Shown: piece by piece, positions 18,964 to 27,954 of the stretch
How positions within the stretch are numbered: position 1 is the stretch's first letter
Layout: each line of letters begins with the position of its first letter
Assembly (NCBI RefSeq): GCF_051390635.1
Contig: NZ_JBPODT010000004.1
Span: 496,001 to 560,000, forward strand
Origin: Microbaculum sp051390635
Lineage (GTDB): Bacteria > Pseudomonadota > Alphaproteobacteria > Rhizobiales > Tepidamorphaceae
Length of the DNA stretch: 64,000 nucleotides
Direction: 5' to 3'
Program-made: the position numbers and the translations under genes
The notes under the pieces: generated by a model
The model's input: the letters and a program-made list of their open reading frames with translations, nothing else
What the model was told of the DNA's origin: nothing
Databases searched by the model: none

Positions 18964-19680
18964 TTGATGAGCACGGCGAAGCACATCCTGATCGTCGACG
19001 ACGACGCGGATCTGCGCGAGGCGCTGGTCGAGCAGCTGGCGCTGCACGACGAATTCTCGACCGCCACGGCGCAGTGCGCCAAGGACGGCATGGCCATGGC
19101 CAAGGCCGACCGGGTCGACCTGATGATCCTCGATGTCGGCCTGCCCGACATGGACGGGCGCGAGGCCTGCAAGATCCTGCGCAAGCACGGCTTCAAGGCG
19201 CCGATCATCATGCTGACCGGTCAGGCATCGGATTCCGACACGATCCTGGGGCTGGAATCCGGCGCCAACGACTATGTCGCCAAGCCGTTCCGCTTCGCGG
19301 TGCTGCTGGCGCGCATCCGCGCGCAGCTGCGCCAGCACGAGCAGAGCGAGGACGCCGTGTTCTCGATCGGGCCCTATACCTTCAAGCCGGCCCTGAAGAT
19401 GATGGTCGACGAGACGGGCTCCAAGGTGCGCCTGACCGAGAAGGAAACCTCGATCCTCAAGTTCCTGTACCGGGCCGGGGAAAAGGTCGTCACCCGCGAC
19501 GTGCTGCTGCACGAGGTGTGGGGCTACAATTCCGGCGTCACCACCCACACGTTGGAAACGCATATCTACCGGCTGCGGCAGAAGATCGAGCGCGATCCCT
19601 CCAATGCCGAGCTGCTCGTCACCGAGGCCGGCGGCTACAAGCTGGTGCCCCGGGGATCGGTGGGGAGCGCACAGGCGTGA
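18964..19680 (+). CDS. OmpR-family response regulator (CenR/OtpR-like)
   Basis: The 238-residue protein has a receiver domain with acidic cluster DDDAD, phosphoacceptor Asp in LMILDVGLPDMDG, the conserved Thr in IIMLTG and Lys in VAKPF, followed by a winged-helix domain (KVRLTEKETSILKFLYRAGE, then THTLETHIYRLRQKIE and AGGYKLVP). The stop overlaps the start of a cyclic-nucleotide-binding gene. That pairing resembles the cenR/otpR locus of Brucella, where the neighbour is annotated as a cAMP-dependent kinase regulatory subunit and the regulator controls the cell envelope. The divergent L,D-transpeptidase suits such a role. No cognate kinase is adjacent. Confidence 0.88.
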   Translation: MMSTAKHILIVDDDADLREALVEQLALHDEFSTATAQCAKDGMAMAKADRVDLMILDVGLPDMDGREACKILRKHGFKAPIIMLTGQASDSDTILGLESGANDYVAKPFRFAVLLARIRAQLRQHEQSEDAVFSIGPYTFKPALKMMVDETGSKVRLTEKETSILKFLYRAGEKVVTRDVLLHEVWGYNSGVTTHTLETHIYRLRQKIERDPSNAELLVTEAGGYKLVPRGSVGSAQA

Positions 19681-20162
19681 CCCTCGATCAGGACGTCGAT
19701 TTCCTGCAATCCATCCCGATTTTCGCGGATTTTTCGTCCGAACAGCTTCGCCTGATCGCGTTTTCCGCCGAACCGCTGCGTCTGCCCGAGGGAACGACGC
19801 TGTTTCGCGAGGGCGCGGAGGCCGACGGCGGCTATGTGGTCGTTTCCGGCGCGGTGGCGCTGTCGAGCGAGCGCGCGGGCGGGCGGCGCGAGGAGGCGAT
19901 CGTCGGGCCGGGCGCGCTGATCGGCGAGCTGGCGCTGCTGTGCTCCACGACACGGCCGGTCACCGCCGTCACGGTCGAGCCGACCAACCTGATGGCCGTG
20001 TCGCGGCGCCTGTTGCGACGGGTGCTCGAGGAATATCCCGACATGGCGGCGCGGATGCGCACGTCGCTGTCGGAGCGGCTGGCGCAACTGAACGCCGAGC
20101 TCGGCCACACCCGGGAGCGGATCCTGGCGCTCGACGGGCCGGAGCCGGACAAGACGGATTAG
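19677..20162 (+). CDS. cyclic nucleotide-binding (Crp-like sensor) domain protein
   Basis: This 161-residue protein has one cNMP-binding fold: LQSIPIFADFSSEQLRLIAF, GTTLFREGAEADGGYVVVSG, and the phosphate-binding-cassette region GPGALIGELALLCSTTRPVT. It ends with a helical tail (LSERLAQLNAELGHTRERIL) and has no DNA-binding domain. GTG 19677 overlaps the response regulator stop (GTGA), so the two are coupled. The Arg of the cassette (usually RxA) appears as TRPVTA, so ligand binding is plausible. A role in signalling with the upstream regulator is inferred from coupling. Confidence 0.82.
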   Translation: MTLDQDVDFLQSIPIFADFSSEQLRLIAFSAEPLRLPEGTTLFREGAEADGGYVVVSGAVALSSERAGGRREEAIVGPGALIGELALLCSTTRPVTAVTVEPTNLMAVSRRLLRRVLEEYPDMAARMRTSLSERLAQLNAELGHTRERILALDGPEPDKTD

Positions 20163-20404
20163 CCGTGCAGCGGCGGGACGTCGCCGGTCTTGGTGCAGGT
20201 GTTTGCTAATGCTATTCCGGATTGATTTTCGGGTGCCGGCAGGCTTTGTCCCCGGCACGACGGCCAGGCGTCGGGCGACGGCCTTTACACGGCGCGAAAG
20301 ATTCCCCGGAATCAGATCGCTGTCGTCGCGCCCTCAAATTCGGACTACGCCGCGCGGAGATGGCGGGCCCATGATCCGGCGGGCGCGCCCGGCCCCCTGA
20401 CCCC

Positions 20405-21259
20405 TCAATCCCGCGCGGCGCTCCGGAACGCCGCCGAAAGTTCGGCGAGGATCGCCGCCGACCGGCCGTCGCGGACGCGCGAATGCAGAACGATCGGCAA
20501 GCGCGGCAGGTCCGGAAGGCCAAGCGCCGGCCCGACGTCGACGACACCGAACGGCAGCATCCGGCGCGCCAGCGCCGCGACGCCGAGTTTCGCCGTGACG
20601 GCGGCGGACACCGCCGCGACGCCGCCACCGATGAAGATCTCGGTCCAGTCGATCCCGGCGTCATCGAGAAGCCTCGAGGCCAGGCTGCGGACGCCGCACG
20701 GCTCCGGCATCGTCGCCACCGGGATCGGCTCGCCGTGCCGGTGGCGCCAGTCGGAGGCCGCGAACCAGCCGAATTTCTCCTCCGTAATGATCTCCCCGTC
20801 GTCGCGGTCGTCGTGAAAGCGGACGATGGCCGCGTTCAGCTCGCGGTGATCGAAGGCCTGCAGAAGCTCGCCGGTGGAGCCGATCCTGATTTCGATGAGC
20901 ACGCCGGTGTCGCGGGCATTCATGCGCGCAATCAGGGTCGGCAGCTCCGGCCCCGCGACATGGTCGCTGATGCCGATCGCGAGTCGCTGCCGAGAGGTGC
21001 CGAACGCGCAGAGCACACGATCGTGCGCGGCAACGAGGTCGCGCGCCCGTTCGAGGAAGATCGCCCCCGGGGCCGAAAGCCGTACCGAGCGCGGCGTGCG
21101 CTCGAGCAGGCGTTGGCCGAGCCGGGTCTCGAGGCGCTTGATCTTGAGACTGATCGCGGATTGCGATGTCCCCATGACCTCGGCGCAGCGGGTAAAGCTG
21201 CCGGTGTCGGCGACGTGAACGAAGGCCCGTACGGCATCGACGTCCAGGGAGCGCTCCAT
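20405..21259 (-). CDS. LysR-family transcriptional regulator
   Basis: The 284-residue protein has the LysR winged helix at the N-terminus (VRAFVHVADTGSFTRCAEVM, then GTSQSAISLKIKRLETRLGQ and LLERTPRSVRLSAPG) and a periplasmic-binding-like effector domain (LAIGISDHVAGPELPTLIAR; FGWFAASDW; GVAALARRMLP). It is divergent from a tautomerase gene with 110 bp between the starts. That gap contains two palindromes, which suggests it controls itself and the tautomerase. The effector is unknown. The 242-bp gap downstream (20163-20404) shows no recognisable gene. Confidence 0.92.
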   Translation of the reverse strand: MERSLDVDAVRAFVHVADTGSFTRCAEVMGTSQSAISLKIKRLETRLGQRLLERTPRSVRLSAPGAIFLERARDLVAAHDRVLCAFGTSRQRLAIGISDHVAGPELPTLIARMNARDTGVLIEIRIGSTGELLQAFDHRELNAAIVRFHDDRDDGEIITEEKFGWFAASDWRHRHGEPIPVATMPEPCGVRSLASRLLDDAGIDWTEIFIGGGVAAVSAAVTAKLGVAALARRMLPFGVVDVGPALGLPDLPRLPIVLHSRVRDGRSAAILAELSAAFRSAARD

Positions 21260-21261
21260 AC

Positions 21262-21305
21262 ATTACAATCCGTAATCATTGATATATCTCGCGATAGCAT
21301 ATCAA
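21262..21305. promoter_or_regulatory. LysR-type operator palindromes
   Basis: ATTAC-N5-GTAAT at 21262-21276 is a perfect 15-bp LysR-type (T-N11-A) box. TTGATAT-N13-ATATCAA at 21279-21305 is a second perfect inverted repeat. Both lie between the divergent regulator and tautomerase genes. Confidence 0.6.
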
Positions 21306-21369
21306 TATGGATCGCCACTCCATACCCTGAATGTCCTATTGGCCCGAAAGCATCAGGAAAGGATCAGGG

Positions 21370-21768
21370 ATGCCGATTTCGCACGTTTCGATGCGCGCCG
21401 GAAAACCGGAGAGTTACCGTCAGGCGATTCTGGACAGCCTCTATGCCGCGCTGCGCGAGACCCTGGATGTCCCCGCAGGAGACCGCTTCATGACGTTAAC
21501 GGAACATGATGCGGCGAACTTCCGGTATGGCGATGCCTTCGGGATCGCGCGCACCGACGACCTGGTCTATATCGCGATAACGCTGTTCGACACGCGGACC
21601 GTCGCGCACAAGGCCGCGCTGTTTCGCCGGATCGGCGAGCTGCTGGCCGAACGCCCGGGCATCAGCCCCGAGAACGTCTTCGTGACCATTTACGACACCC
21701 CGAAGGAAAACTGGTCCGTCGGGAACGGCGAGATGCAGTTCGGGCCGGGAAAGTCATCGCATGGCTGA
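21370..21768 (+). CDS. tautomerase family protein
   Basis: This 132-residue protein belongs to the 4-oxalocrotonate tautomerase superfamily. It begins MPISHVSMRAGKPESYRQAI, so processing of Met exposes the catalytic Pro-1 typical of the family, and it continues with FMTLTEHDAANF and VFVTIYDTPKENWSVGNGEM. ATG 21370 is chosen because GGAAAGGA lies just upstream and the Pro-1 position requires it; an upstream ATG at 21331 would bury the proline. It is divergent from the LysR gene that probably regulates it. The substrate is unknown. Confidence 0.85.
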   Translation: MPISHVSMRAGKPESYRQAILDSLYAALRETLDVPAGDRFMTLTEHDAANFRYGDAFGIARTDDLVYIAITLFDTRTVAHKAALFRRIGELLAERPGISPENVFVTIYDTPKENWSVGNGEMQFGPGKSSHG

Positions 21769-21822
21769 GGTACCCTGGCTGCGGCGCCCCGGCTGAGGTG
21801 CCACGACGGGCGATCCGGCGGG

Positions 21823-22641
21823 CTAGACGTCGAGCCGGACGATGATCGGCACGTGATCCGACGGGCGCTCCCAGCCGCGGGCCTCGCGCAGCACCTCGAC
21901 GCGGTCGCAGGCGTCTGAAAACCCGTTCGACAGCCAGACGTGATCGAGCCGGCGGCCCTTGTCGGCGGCGTCCCAGTCCTTCGCCCGGTAGCTCCACCAG
22001 GTGTAGAGCTTTTCGGGCGGGGGAATGTCGCGGCGCACCACGTCGACCCAGTCGAGGGCCCGGCGCACCTGCTCCAGCCTCTGTGTCTCCACCGGCGTGT
22101 GGCTGACCACCCTGAGAAGCTGCTTGTGCGACCAGACGTCGTCCTCCAGCGGGGCGATGTTGAGATCGCCGAGGACGATGGCGCCGTCGGTCGGCGCGAC
22201 GGCTTCCGTTTCGGTTCCGAACCAATCGATCATCTCGTCCAGGAACGCAAGCTTGTGGGCGAACTTGGGGTTAATCCCGGGATCGGGCTCGTCGCCGCCG
22301 GCGGGGACATAGAAATTGTGAATCCGGACGCTGCGGCCGCCCCTGGCCTCGACGTCGACGGCGATGTGGCGGGAATCGCCCATGTCGCAGAACGGCCGCG
22401 CCACCACGTCCTTCATCGGCCGGCGCGACAGCACGGCGACGCCGTGATAGCCCTTCTGGCCGTTTATGGCGATGTGCGTGTAGCCGAGCTTCTCGAACGC
22501 CTTCGAGGGGAAACTGGCGTTCGGGCACTTGGTCTCCTGCAAGCAGATCACGTCCGGGGCCCTTTCGGCCGCCAGACGGGCGACCAGGTCCTGGCGCAGA
22601 CGCACGGAATTGATGTTCCAGGTGGCGATGGTCAGCGGCAC
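21823..22641 (-). CDS. xthA: exodeoxyribonuclease III
   Basis: XthA is an AP endonuclease and 3'-5' exonuclease of base excision repair. The 272-residue protein has IATWNINSVRLR, the metal-binding Glu in CLQETKCPN, HNFYVPAGGDEPD, the catalytic LGDLNIAP, and the C-terminal DHVWLS and SDHVPIIV motifs. All key residues are present. It lies downstream of lolA and ftsK in the same orientation, the usual rhizobial order. Confidence 0.95.
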   Translation of the reverse strand: MPLTIATWNINSVRLRQDLVARLAAERAPDVICLQETKCPNASFPSKAFEKLGYTHIAINGQKGYHGVAVLSRRPMKDVVARPFCDMGDSRHIAVDVEARGGRSVRIHNFYVPAGGDEPDPGINPKFAHKLAFLDEMIDWFGTETEAVAPTDGAIVLGDLNIAPLEDDVWSHKQLLRVVSHTPVETQRLEQVRRALDWVDVVRRDIPPPEKLYTWWSYRAKDWDAADKGRRLDHVWLSNGFSDACDRVEVLREARGWERPSDHVPIIVRLDV

Positions 22642-22715
22642 GAGTATCGATCCTGCGGGCGTGGCTGGGTTCGCTCTAACGCGTGCAAGCCGCTACGGCA
22701 ACCGGCGCGCAAATA

Positions 22716-22752
22716 CAAAGCGCCCGGCTCTCGGGGGGAGAGAACCGGGCGC
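22716..22752 (-). terminator. intrinsic terminator after lolA
   Basis: On the minus strand a strong stem (GCGCCCGG...CCGGGCGC, with an extended GAGAG/CTCTC arm) is followed by TTTGTATTT. It lies in the 291-bp gap between lolA and xthA; the rest of the gap shows no gene. Confidence 0.7.
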
Positions 22753-22932
22753 CGTCCGCGTTTCAGGCGGAACGCCGGGAGGGAACGCCGGCGTCAGCGA
22801 CAAGGTCATTTCGGCGAGACGGGGGCGTTACCGAAACATTTGCCTTGCCGCCACTATGTAAAGAAATGGGATCGACCCGGGGGGGCTTCAAGACTTTTGC
22901 CGAAAAACACGGATTCGTGAAGTAACCCAAAG

Positions 22933-23586
22933 TCAGCGTGTGTTGGTGCCGCCGACGTCGAGAATCCGATGCTCGATGATCCGGAATTTCGACGGATCGA
23001 TCGGCTCGCCCGCCACCGTGTTCTCCAGCGAAACCGTGGTGTCGAGGCCTTGGACGTCGGTCACCGTCCAGCGCGTCAGCCGGTTCTCCGACGGATCGAA
23101 CATCAGGGTCAGCGTGCCGGGCGCCTCGCCGGTGGTCTCCTCGATGGAGAGGGTGACGAGATCGGTCTCGGGGAAGACCGCGAGGATCTTGGCGTCGCGC
23201 ATCAGGTCGACATTGTCGGACAGGATCATGCGAAGCGGCGTGGTGACGAGCGGATACTTCTCCGTGGTCTTCAGCTTCTTGTCCTGAACCGCGACCCACA
23301 GGCCGTCGGAGACGATCTGCAGCTGCGCCGGCGGGGCGTATTCGAAACGCAGCCGGCCGGGCTTCTCGATAAAAAAACGGCCCTGGGTGACGCCGCCGTC
23401 CGGCGCGGTCTGCACGAAATCGCCGGTCAGCGTGGTGATGGTGTTGAGATAGGCGCTGACCTGGTCGATGGCGGCGATCTGCTCGATCGAGAACTGCGAG
23501 GCGTCGGTCTTCGCCGCATGGGCCGCCGACGACAGGCTGAGGGCGGCGGCGAAGGTCGCGATCATCAATTTTCTGGCGAAAGCCAT
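22933..23586 (-). CDS. lolA: outer-membrane lipoprotein carrier protein LolA
   Basis: LolA shuttles lipoproteins through the periplasm. ATG 23586 gives a 217-residue precursor with a clear signal peptide (MAFARKLMIATFAAALSLSS, cleavage after AHA). An ATG six codons earlier (23604) is possible. The mature part shows the LolA fold: VSAYLNTITTLTGDFVQTAP, QGRFFIEKPGRLRFEYAPP, IVSDGLWVAVQDKKLKTTEK and PLRMILSDNVDL. It is downstream of ftsK, as in other Rhizobiales. Confidence 0.92.
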   Translation of the reverse strand: MAFARKLMIATFAAALSLSSAAHAAKTDASQFSIEQIAAIDQVSAYLNTITTLTGDFVQTAPDGGVTQGRFFIEKPGRLRFEYAPPAQLQIVSDGLWVAVQDKKLKTTEKYPLVTTPLRMILSDNVDLMRDAKILAVFPETDLVTLSIEETTGEAPGTLTLMFDPSENRLTRWTVTDVQGLDTTVSLENTVAGEPIDPSKFRIIEHRILDVGGTNTR

Positions 23587-23737
23587 GACGGTTCCAGTCT
23601 TCATGTTCCGGGGATGTTTCCCACGCTATCCGGTCGTTGCGGCATCCACTGACATCGCCATGTGGCGAAACCGCGACCGGGGTTTCCGGCGGGTCGATCG
23701 GGCGCAACCGAACGGGCGGCGCCAACCCCTCCCCCGA

Positions 23738-26335
23738 TTACCCCTCCGCGCCCTCGCCGATCAGGATCTCGCGCTGGCCCTTTGAATTGGGCCTGGAAAT
23801 GATGCCTTCCTCTTCCATCCGCTCGATCAGGGTGGCGGCGCGGTTGTAGCCGATCGACAGGCGGCGCTGGACGTAGCTGGTCGAGGCCTTGCCGTCGCGC
23901 AGTACCACCTCCACCGCCTTCCTGAACAGATCGTCCGCCTCGCCCCCGGACACAAGACCCGGGATCTCGAAACCGCCGTCGTCGCTCTCCTCGGTGATCT
24001 CGTCGAGGTAGTCCGGCGCGCCCTGCTGCTTCAGGAAGGCGATGACGTCCTCGACTTCCTCGTCGGAACAGAACGGCCCGTGCACGCGGGTGATGCGGCC
24101 CCCGCCCATCATGTAGAGCATGTCGCCCTGGCCGAGCAGCTGCTCGGCGCCCTGTTCGCCGAGGATCGTGCGGCTGTCGATCTTGGAGGTGACCTGGAAG
24201 GAGATGCGGGTCGGGAAGTTGGCCTTGATGGTGCCGGTGATGACGTCGACCGAGGGGCGCTGGGTGGCGGTGATCAGGTGGATGCCGGCGGCGCGCGCCA
24301 TCTGCGCGAGCCGCTGGACGGCGCCCTCGATGTCCTTGCCGGCGACCATCATCAGGTCGGCCATCTCGTCGATGATGACGACGATGAAGGGCATCGGCGA
24401 GAGGTCCATCTCCTCCTGCTCGTAGACGGGCTCGCCGGTCTCCCGGTCGAAGCCGGTCTGCACGGTGCGCACCATGGTCTCGCCCTTGCGGCTGGCCTCG
24501 GCGACGCGGGCGTTGAAGCCGTCGATGTTGCGCACGCCCATCTTCGACATCTTGCGGTAGCGGTCCTCCATCTCGCGGACCGTCCACTTGAGCGCGACGA
24601 CGGCCTTGCGCGGATCGGTGACGACCGGTGACAGCAGGTGCGGGATGCCGTCATAGACCGACAGTTCCAGCATCTTCGGGTCGATCATGATCAGCTTGCA
24701 GGCGTCGGGGCCGAGCCGGTAGAGCAGCGACAGGATCATGGTGTTGACGGCGACCGACTTGCCCGAGCCGGTGGTGCCGGCGATCAGCAGATGCGGCATC
24801 CGGGCGAGGTCGGCCAGCACCGGCTCGCCGCCGATGGTCTTGCCGAGGCAAAGCGGCAGCTTGGCCTTCGACTTCTCGAACACCTCGGAGGCGAGGATTT
24901 CGCGCAGGTAGACGGTCTCACGGAAGGAATTCGGCAGCTCTATGCCGATGACGTTGCGGCCCGGCACCACGGCGACGCGCGCGGATATCGCGCTCATCGA
25001 GCGGGCGATGTCGTCGGCCAGGCCGATGACGCGCGAGGACTTGGTGCCCGGCGCCGGCTCCAGCTCGTACAGCGTCACCACCGGACCGGGGCGCACGTTG
25101 ATGATCTCGCCCTTGACGCCGAAATCCTCGAGCACGGTCTCGAGCAGCCGGGCGTTCTGTTCCAGCGCCTCGGTGTCGTTGGCGGTCTTGTTGCGCACCT
25201 GCTTGGGCTCGGCGAGCAATCGCAGCGGCGGGAACTCGTAGCCCTGGCCGAAGAAGGACGGCTGCGCCTCCTTCGAGGCGCGGCGGCCCTGCTTGAGGCG
25301 CTGCTTGGCCGGCGTGACGCGCTGGGCCGGCTCGTCGTCGTCGTCTTCCTGTTCGTCCCAGCCGTCGTCGTCCCAGCCGTCGTCGGGTTCCTGCGCCGGC
25401 GGCCCCCAGGGATCGTCGCCGCCGAAATTCGGTTCGACCCGGCCGGTCACCGGAACGGCGTCCAGCGGCTCGTCCTCGACGAGACGTCGCCACAGGCTGG
25501 TCAGGGTTCCGCCGCCGGCGGCGGTCCGGCGCGGTGCCCCGGTACCCCCCGGGGATGGCTTCAGGCCGATCGTGCGGCGCAGGCGCGCCTTGAAGCTCAG
25601 CCAGCCGTGCTGGATCAGGCCGAGCGGGACGAGGCCGGCCGATCCGGCGTCATCGCCCTCGTCGTCTCCCCCGTCATCATGGTCGTCATCGTGGCGGGCG
25701 GCGCGGCGCGCCTGCCACTCGTGCTCGCGGTCGCGATCGTCCGCGTCGCGGCTGCGCAGGCGCGGCAGGGCAATGTCGGCGGCATAGGCGAGCAGGATCG
25801 TGGCGCCGACGCCGGCGGCCAGGCCGGCGGGAACCGCCGCGAGCCCGCCGAAGACCGGCGACAGCAGGAATCCGGTGACGTAAAGCTGCGCGTCGCCGAC
25901 GAGCCCGCCGAGGCCGGACGGTAGCGGCCAGCCGGCCGGAGCGGGAATGGCGGCGAAGAACGCGCAGGCGAAGGCCGAGCCGAGAAGCCAGGCGACCAGG
26001 CGCCGCGCGATCGACCCGACGGGATTGTCGGCGATCAGCCGAACCGCCCAGGCGGCGACGGGAATCAGCATCGCCCCGGAGGCAAGCCCGAGCATCTGCA
26101 TCATCAGGTCGGCCATCGCCGCGCCGGGAAAGCCGAGCAGGTTGACCGGCGCGCTCTCGGTGGCGTGGGACAGCGAGGGGTCCTGAACCGACCACGTGGC
26201 AAGCGCGAGCACGATCGCGCAGACAAGCGCCAGCACGGCCAGGCCGGTCGCCTGGGTCGACAGGCGTTCGGCGGCGTCGCGCAGGCGCTCGGTAAGACTG
26301 ACTTCGTCGCTGAACGGCGATCCGGTCGCGCTCAT
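23738..26335 (-). CDS. ftsK: DNA translocase FtsK
   Basis: FtsK anchors at the septum and pumps DNA towards dif during division. The 865-residue protein has N-terminal membrane segments (LAVLALVCAIVLALATWSV and three more to about residue 195), a highly acidic linker with two Asp-rich stretches (about 215-240 and 330-350), then the motor with Walker A GTTGSGKSVAVN and Walker B VVIIDEMADLMMVAG. The C-terminal gamma winged helix (STSYVQRRLSIGYNRAATLI) reads KOPS. ATG 26335 is preferred over an in-frame codon at 26380. KOPS-type steering fits its proximity to the origin only by chance. Confidence 0.96.
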   Translation of the reverse strand: MSATGSPFSDEVSLTERLRDAAERLSTQATGLAVLALVCAIVLALATWSVQDPSLSHATESAPVNLLGFPGAAMADLMMQMLGLASGAMLIPVAAWAVRLIADNPVGSIARRLVAWLLGSAFACAFFAAIPAPAGWPLPSGLGGLVGDAQLYVTGFLLSPVFGGLAAVPAGLAAGVGATILLAYAADIALPRLRSRDADDRDREHEWQARRAARHDDDHDDGGDDEGDDAGSAGLVPLGLIQHGWLSFKARLRRTIGLKPSPGGTGAPRRTAAGGGTLTSLWRRLVEDEPLDAVPVTGRVEPNFGGDDPWGPPAQEPDDGWDDDGWDEQEDDDDEPAQRVTPAKQRLKQGRRASKEAQPSFFGQGYEFPPLRLLAEPKQVRNKTANDTEALEQNARLLETVLEDFGVKGEIINVRPGPVVTLYELEPAPGTKSSRVIGLADDIARSMSAISARVAVVPGRNVIGIELPNSFRETVYLREILASEVFEKSKAKLPLCLGKTIGGEPVLADLARMPHLLIAGTTGSGKSVAVNTMILSLLYRLGPDACKLIMIDPKMLELSVYDGIPHLLSPVVTDPRKAVVALKWTVREMEDRYRKMSKMGVRNIDGFNARVAEASRKGETMVRTVQTGFDRETGEPVYEQEEMDLSPMPFIVVIIDEMADLMMVAGKDIEGAVQRLAQMARAAGIHLITATQRPSVDVITGTIKANFPTRISFQVTSKIDSRTILGEQGAEQLLGQGDMLYMMGGGRITRVHGPFCSDEEVEDVIAFLKQQGAPDYLDEITEESDDGGFEIPGLVSGGEADDLFRKAVEVVLRDGKASTSYVQRRLSIGYNRAATLIERMEEEGIISRPNSKGQREILIGEGAEG

Positions 26336-26450
26336 GGGTCCTGGTTTCCATCCCGTCCGGGACGCCGGACGATGTTCCACCAGACGCTATTCGCCACGGG
26401 TAAAGAGGCCATTAACCCTGACGCCCCGACCGGCATCTCGTGGGGCCGGC

Positions 26451-26480
26451 AAAACGCCCGCGCGGGGGCTCCGCGCGGGC
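26451..26480 (-). terminator. terminator after the first ammonium transporter gene
   Basis: On the minus strand GCCCGCGCGG pairs with CCGCGCGGGC around a short loop, followed by GTTTTG. It lies 23 nt after the amt stop codon and before ftsK. Confidence 0.7.
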
Positions 26481-26502
26481 CGAAACGGAAGGTCGACCGC
26501 GG

Positions 26503-27804
26503 TCAGTGCACGACTTCGCCGTGCAGATTGACGTCGAGGCCCTCGACTTCGACGTCCTTGGAGACGCGGATGCCGATGGTGAGGTCGATCACCTTGAGGA
26601 TGACGAAGGCGCCGAGTCCGGACCAGATGACCGTCGCGGCGATGCCGACGATCTGGGTCCAGACCTGCCCGGCATTGCCGTGGAGCGGGCCAGCGGCGCC
26701 GCCGATCTCCGGGGCGGCGAACACCCCGGTCAGCACCGCGCCGACGATGCCGCCCATGCCGTGAATGCCGAACACGTCGAGCGAATCATCGTAGCCGAGC
26801 CTGCCCTTCACCCAGGTCACCATCCAAAAGCAGACGAGGCCGGCGATCAGGCCGATCCAAAGCGCGCCGGAGGGGGTGACGAAGCCCGAGGCCGGGGTGA
26901 TCGCGACGAGGCCGGCGACGGCGCCGGAGATGATGCCGAGCACGCTCGGCTTTCCGCGGGTGGCCCATTCGACGAACATCCAGGCGAGCGCGGCGGCGGC
27001 GGTGGCGATCTGGGTGACGGCCATCGCCATGCCGGCAAGGCCGTTGGCGGCGACCGCGGAGCCGGCGTTGAAGCCGAACCAGCCGACCCACAGCAGCGAC
27101 GCGCCGATCACGGAGAGGACCAGATTGTGCGGCGCCATGTTCTCGGTGCCGAAACCGACCCGCCTGCCGATGACGAGCGCGGCGACGAGGCCGGCGATAC
27201 CGGAATTGATGTGCACCACCGTGCCGCCGGCGAAATCGAGGACGCCGTCGTCGGCGAGGAAGCCGCCGCCCCACACCCAGTGGGCGATCGGGCAATAGAC
27301 AACCAGCAGCCAGGCGCCGACGAACCAGAGCAGCGCCGAGAACTTCATGCGGTCGGCGAACGCCCCGCAGATCAGGGCCGGCGTGATGATCGCGAAGGTA
27401 AGCTGGAACATCGCGAACACCGTCTCGGGGACGGTGCCGGACACCGAATCGACGCCGAGGCCGGCGAGCATCAGCCGGTCGGAACCGCCGATCCAGGCGT
27501 TGAGCGCGCCGCCGTCGGTGAAGGCGATCGAATAGCCCGCCGCCATCCACAGGACGGTGACGAGGCAGGCGACCGCGAAGCTCTGCATGATCGTCGCCAG
27601 CACGTTCTTGCGGCGGACCATGCCGCCATAGAACAGGGCGAGGCCGGGAATGGTCATCATCAGGACCAGCGCGGTCGCGGTGAGCATCCAGGCGGTGTCG
27701 CCGGAATCGAGCGATGATCCGGTCGTGTCCTGGGCGGCGGCCTGACCGAGCGTGGCCAGCCAGATCGCGGCGGCGCCAAGTCCGCCGCGGTGGAATTGCT
27801 TCAT
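26503..27804 (-). CDS. amt: ammonium transporter (Amt family), copy 1
   Basis: This 433-residue Amt protein has a signal-like first segment (GAAAIWLATLGQAAAQ) and eleven hydrophobic segments. Signature regions include MTIPGLALFYGGMVRRKNVL, CPIAHWVWGGG with the first pore histidine region, GGTVVHINSGIAGLVAALVI, GWFGFNAGS and GIHGMGGIVGAVLTG with the second pore His. ATG 27804 is preferred (GGAGGA 10 nt upstream); a start six codons earlier is possible. It has its own sigma-54-type promoter at 27876-27891 and its own terminator, so it is a unit separate from the glnK-amtB pair. Confidence 0.93.
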   Translation of the reverse strand: MKQFHRGGLGAAAIWLATLGQAAAQDTTGSSLDSGDTAWMLTATALVLMMTIPGLALFYGGMVRRKNVLATIMQSFAVACLVTVLWMAAGYSIAFTDGGALNAWIGGSDRLMLAGLGVDSVSGTVPETVFAMFQLTFAIITPALICGAFADRMKFSALLWFVGAWLLVVYCPIAHWVWGGGFLADDGVLDFAGGTVVHINSGIAGLVAALVIGRRVGFGTENMAPHNLVLSVIGASLLWVGWFGFNAGSAVAANGLAGMAMAVTQIATAAAALAWMFVEWATRGKPSVLGIISGAVAGLVAITPASGFVTPSGALWIGLIAGLVCFWMVTWVKGRLGYDDSLDVFGIHGMGGIVGAVLTGVFAAPEIGGAAGPLHGNAGQVWTQIVGIAATVIWSGLGAFVILKVIDLTIGIRVSKDVEVEGLDVNLHGEVVH

Positions 27805-27875
27805 GATCGCTGTCCTCCGCACATTCGCGCCGGCAGGGGTCTACGGTCGGGCCGGCTTTCCGCCGCTGGCTTTAC

Positions 27876-27891
27876 TTCAAGGGGTGTGCCA
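27876..27891 (-). promoter_or_regulatory. sigma-54 promoter for amt copy 1
   Basis: On the minus strand TGGCACACCCCTTGAA fits the -24/-12 consensus TGGCAC-N5-TTGC with one change (TTGA). It lies about 75 bp upstream of the amt start. Nitrogen control through NtrC is inferred; a palindrome GCACA-N2-TGTGC at 27962-27973 is a candidate enhancer site. Confidence 0.6.
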
Positions 27892-27924
27892 AAGCTTTCG
27901 GCAGCGGCATCGTATTGATTCAAA

Positions 27925-27954
27925 TCGCGAATCTACGAATCTGGCGATTCGCGA
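27925..27954. repeat. perfect inverted repeat TCGCGAATC-N12-GATTCGCGA
   Basis: Nine-bp arms at 27925-27933 and 27946-27954 are perfect reverse complements. The element lies just upstream of the sigma-54 promoter of amt copy 1 and could be a regulator site. No known protein is assigned. Confidence 0.5.

Noticed and set aside
18930..19676. N-terminal extension of the cyclic-nucleotide-binding protein
   Set aside because: It is the out-of-frame shadow of the response regulator; GTG 19677 starts the recognisable fold.
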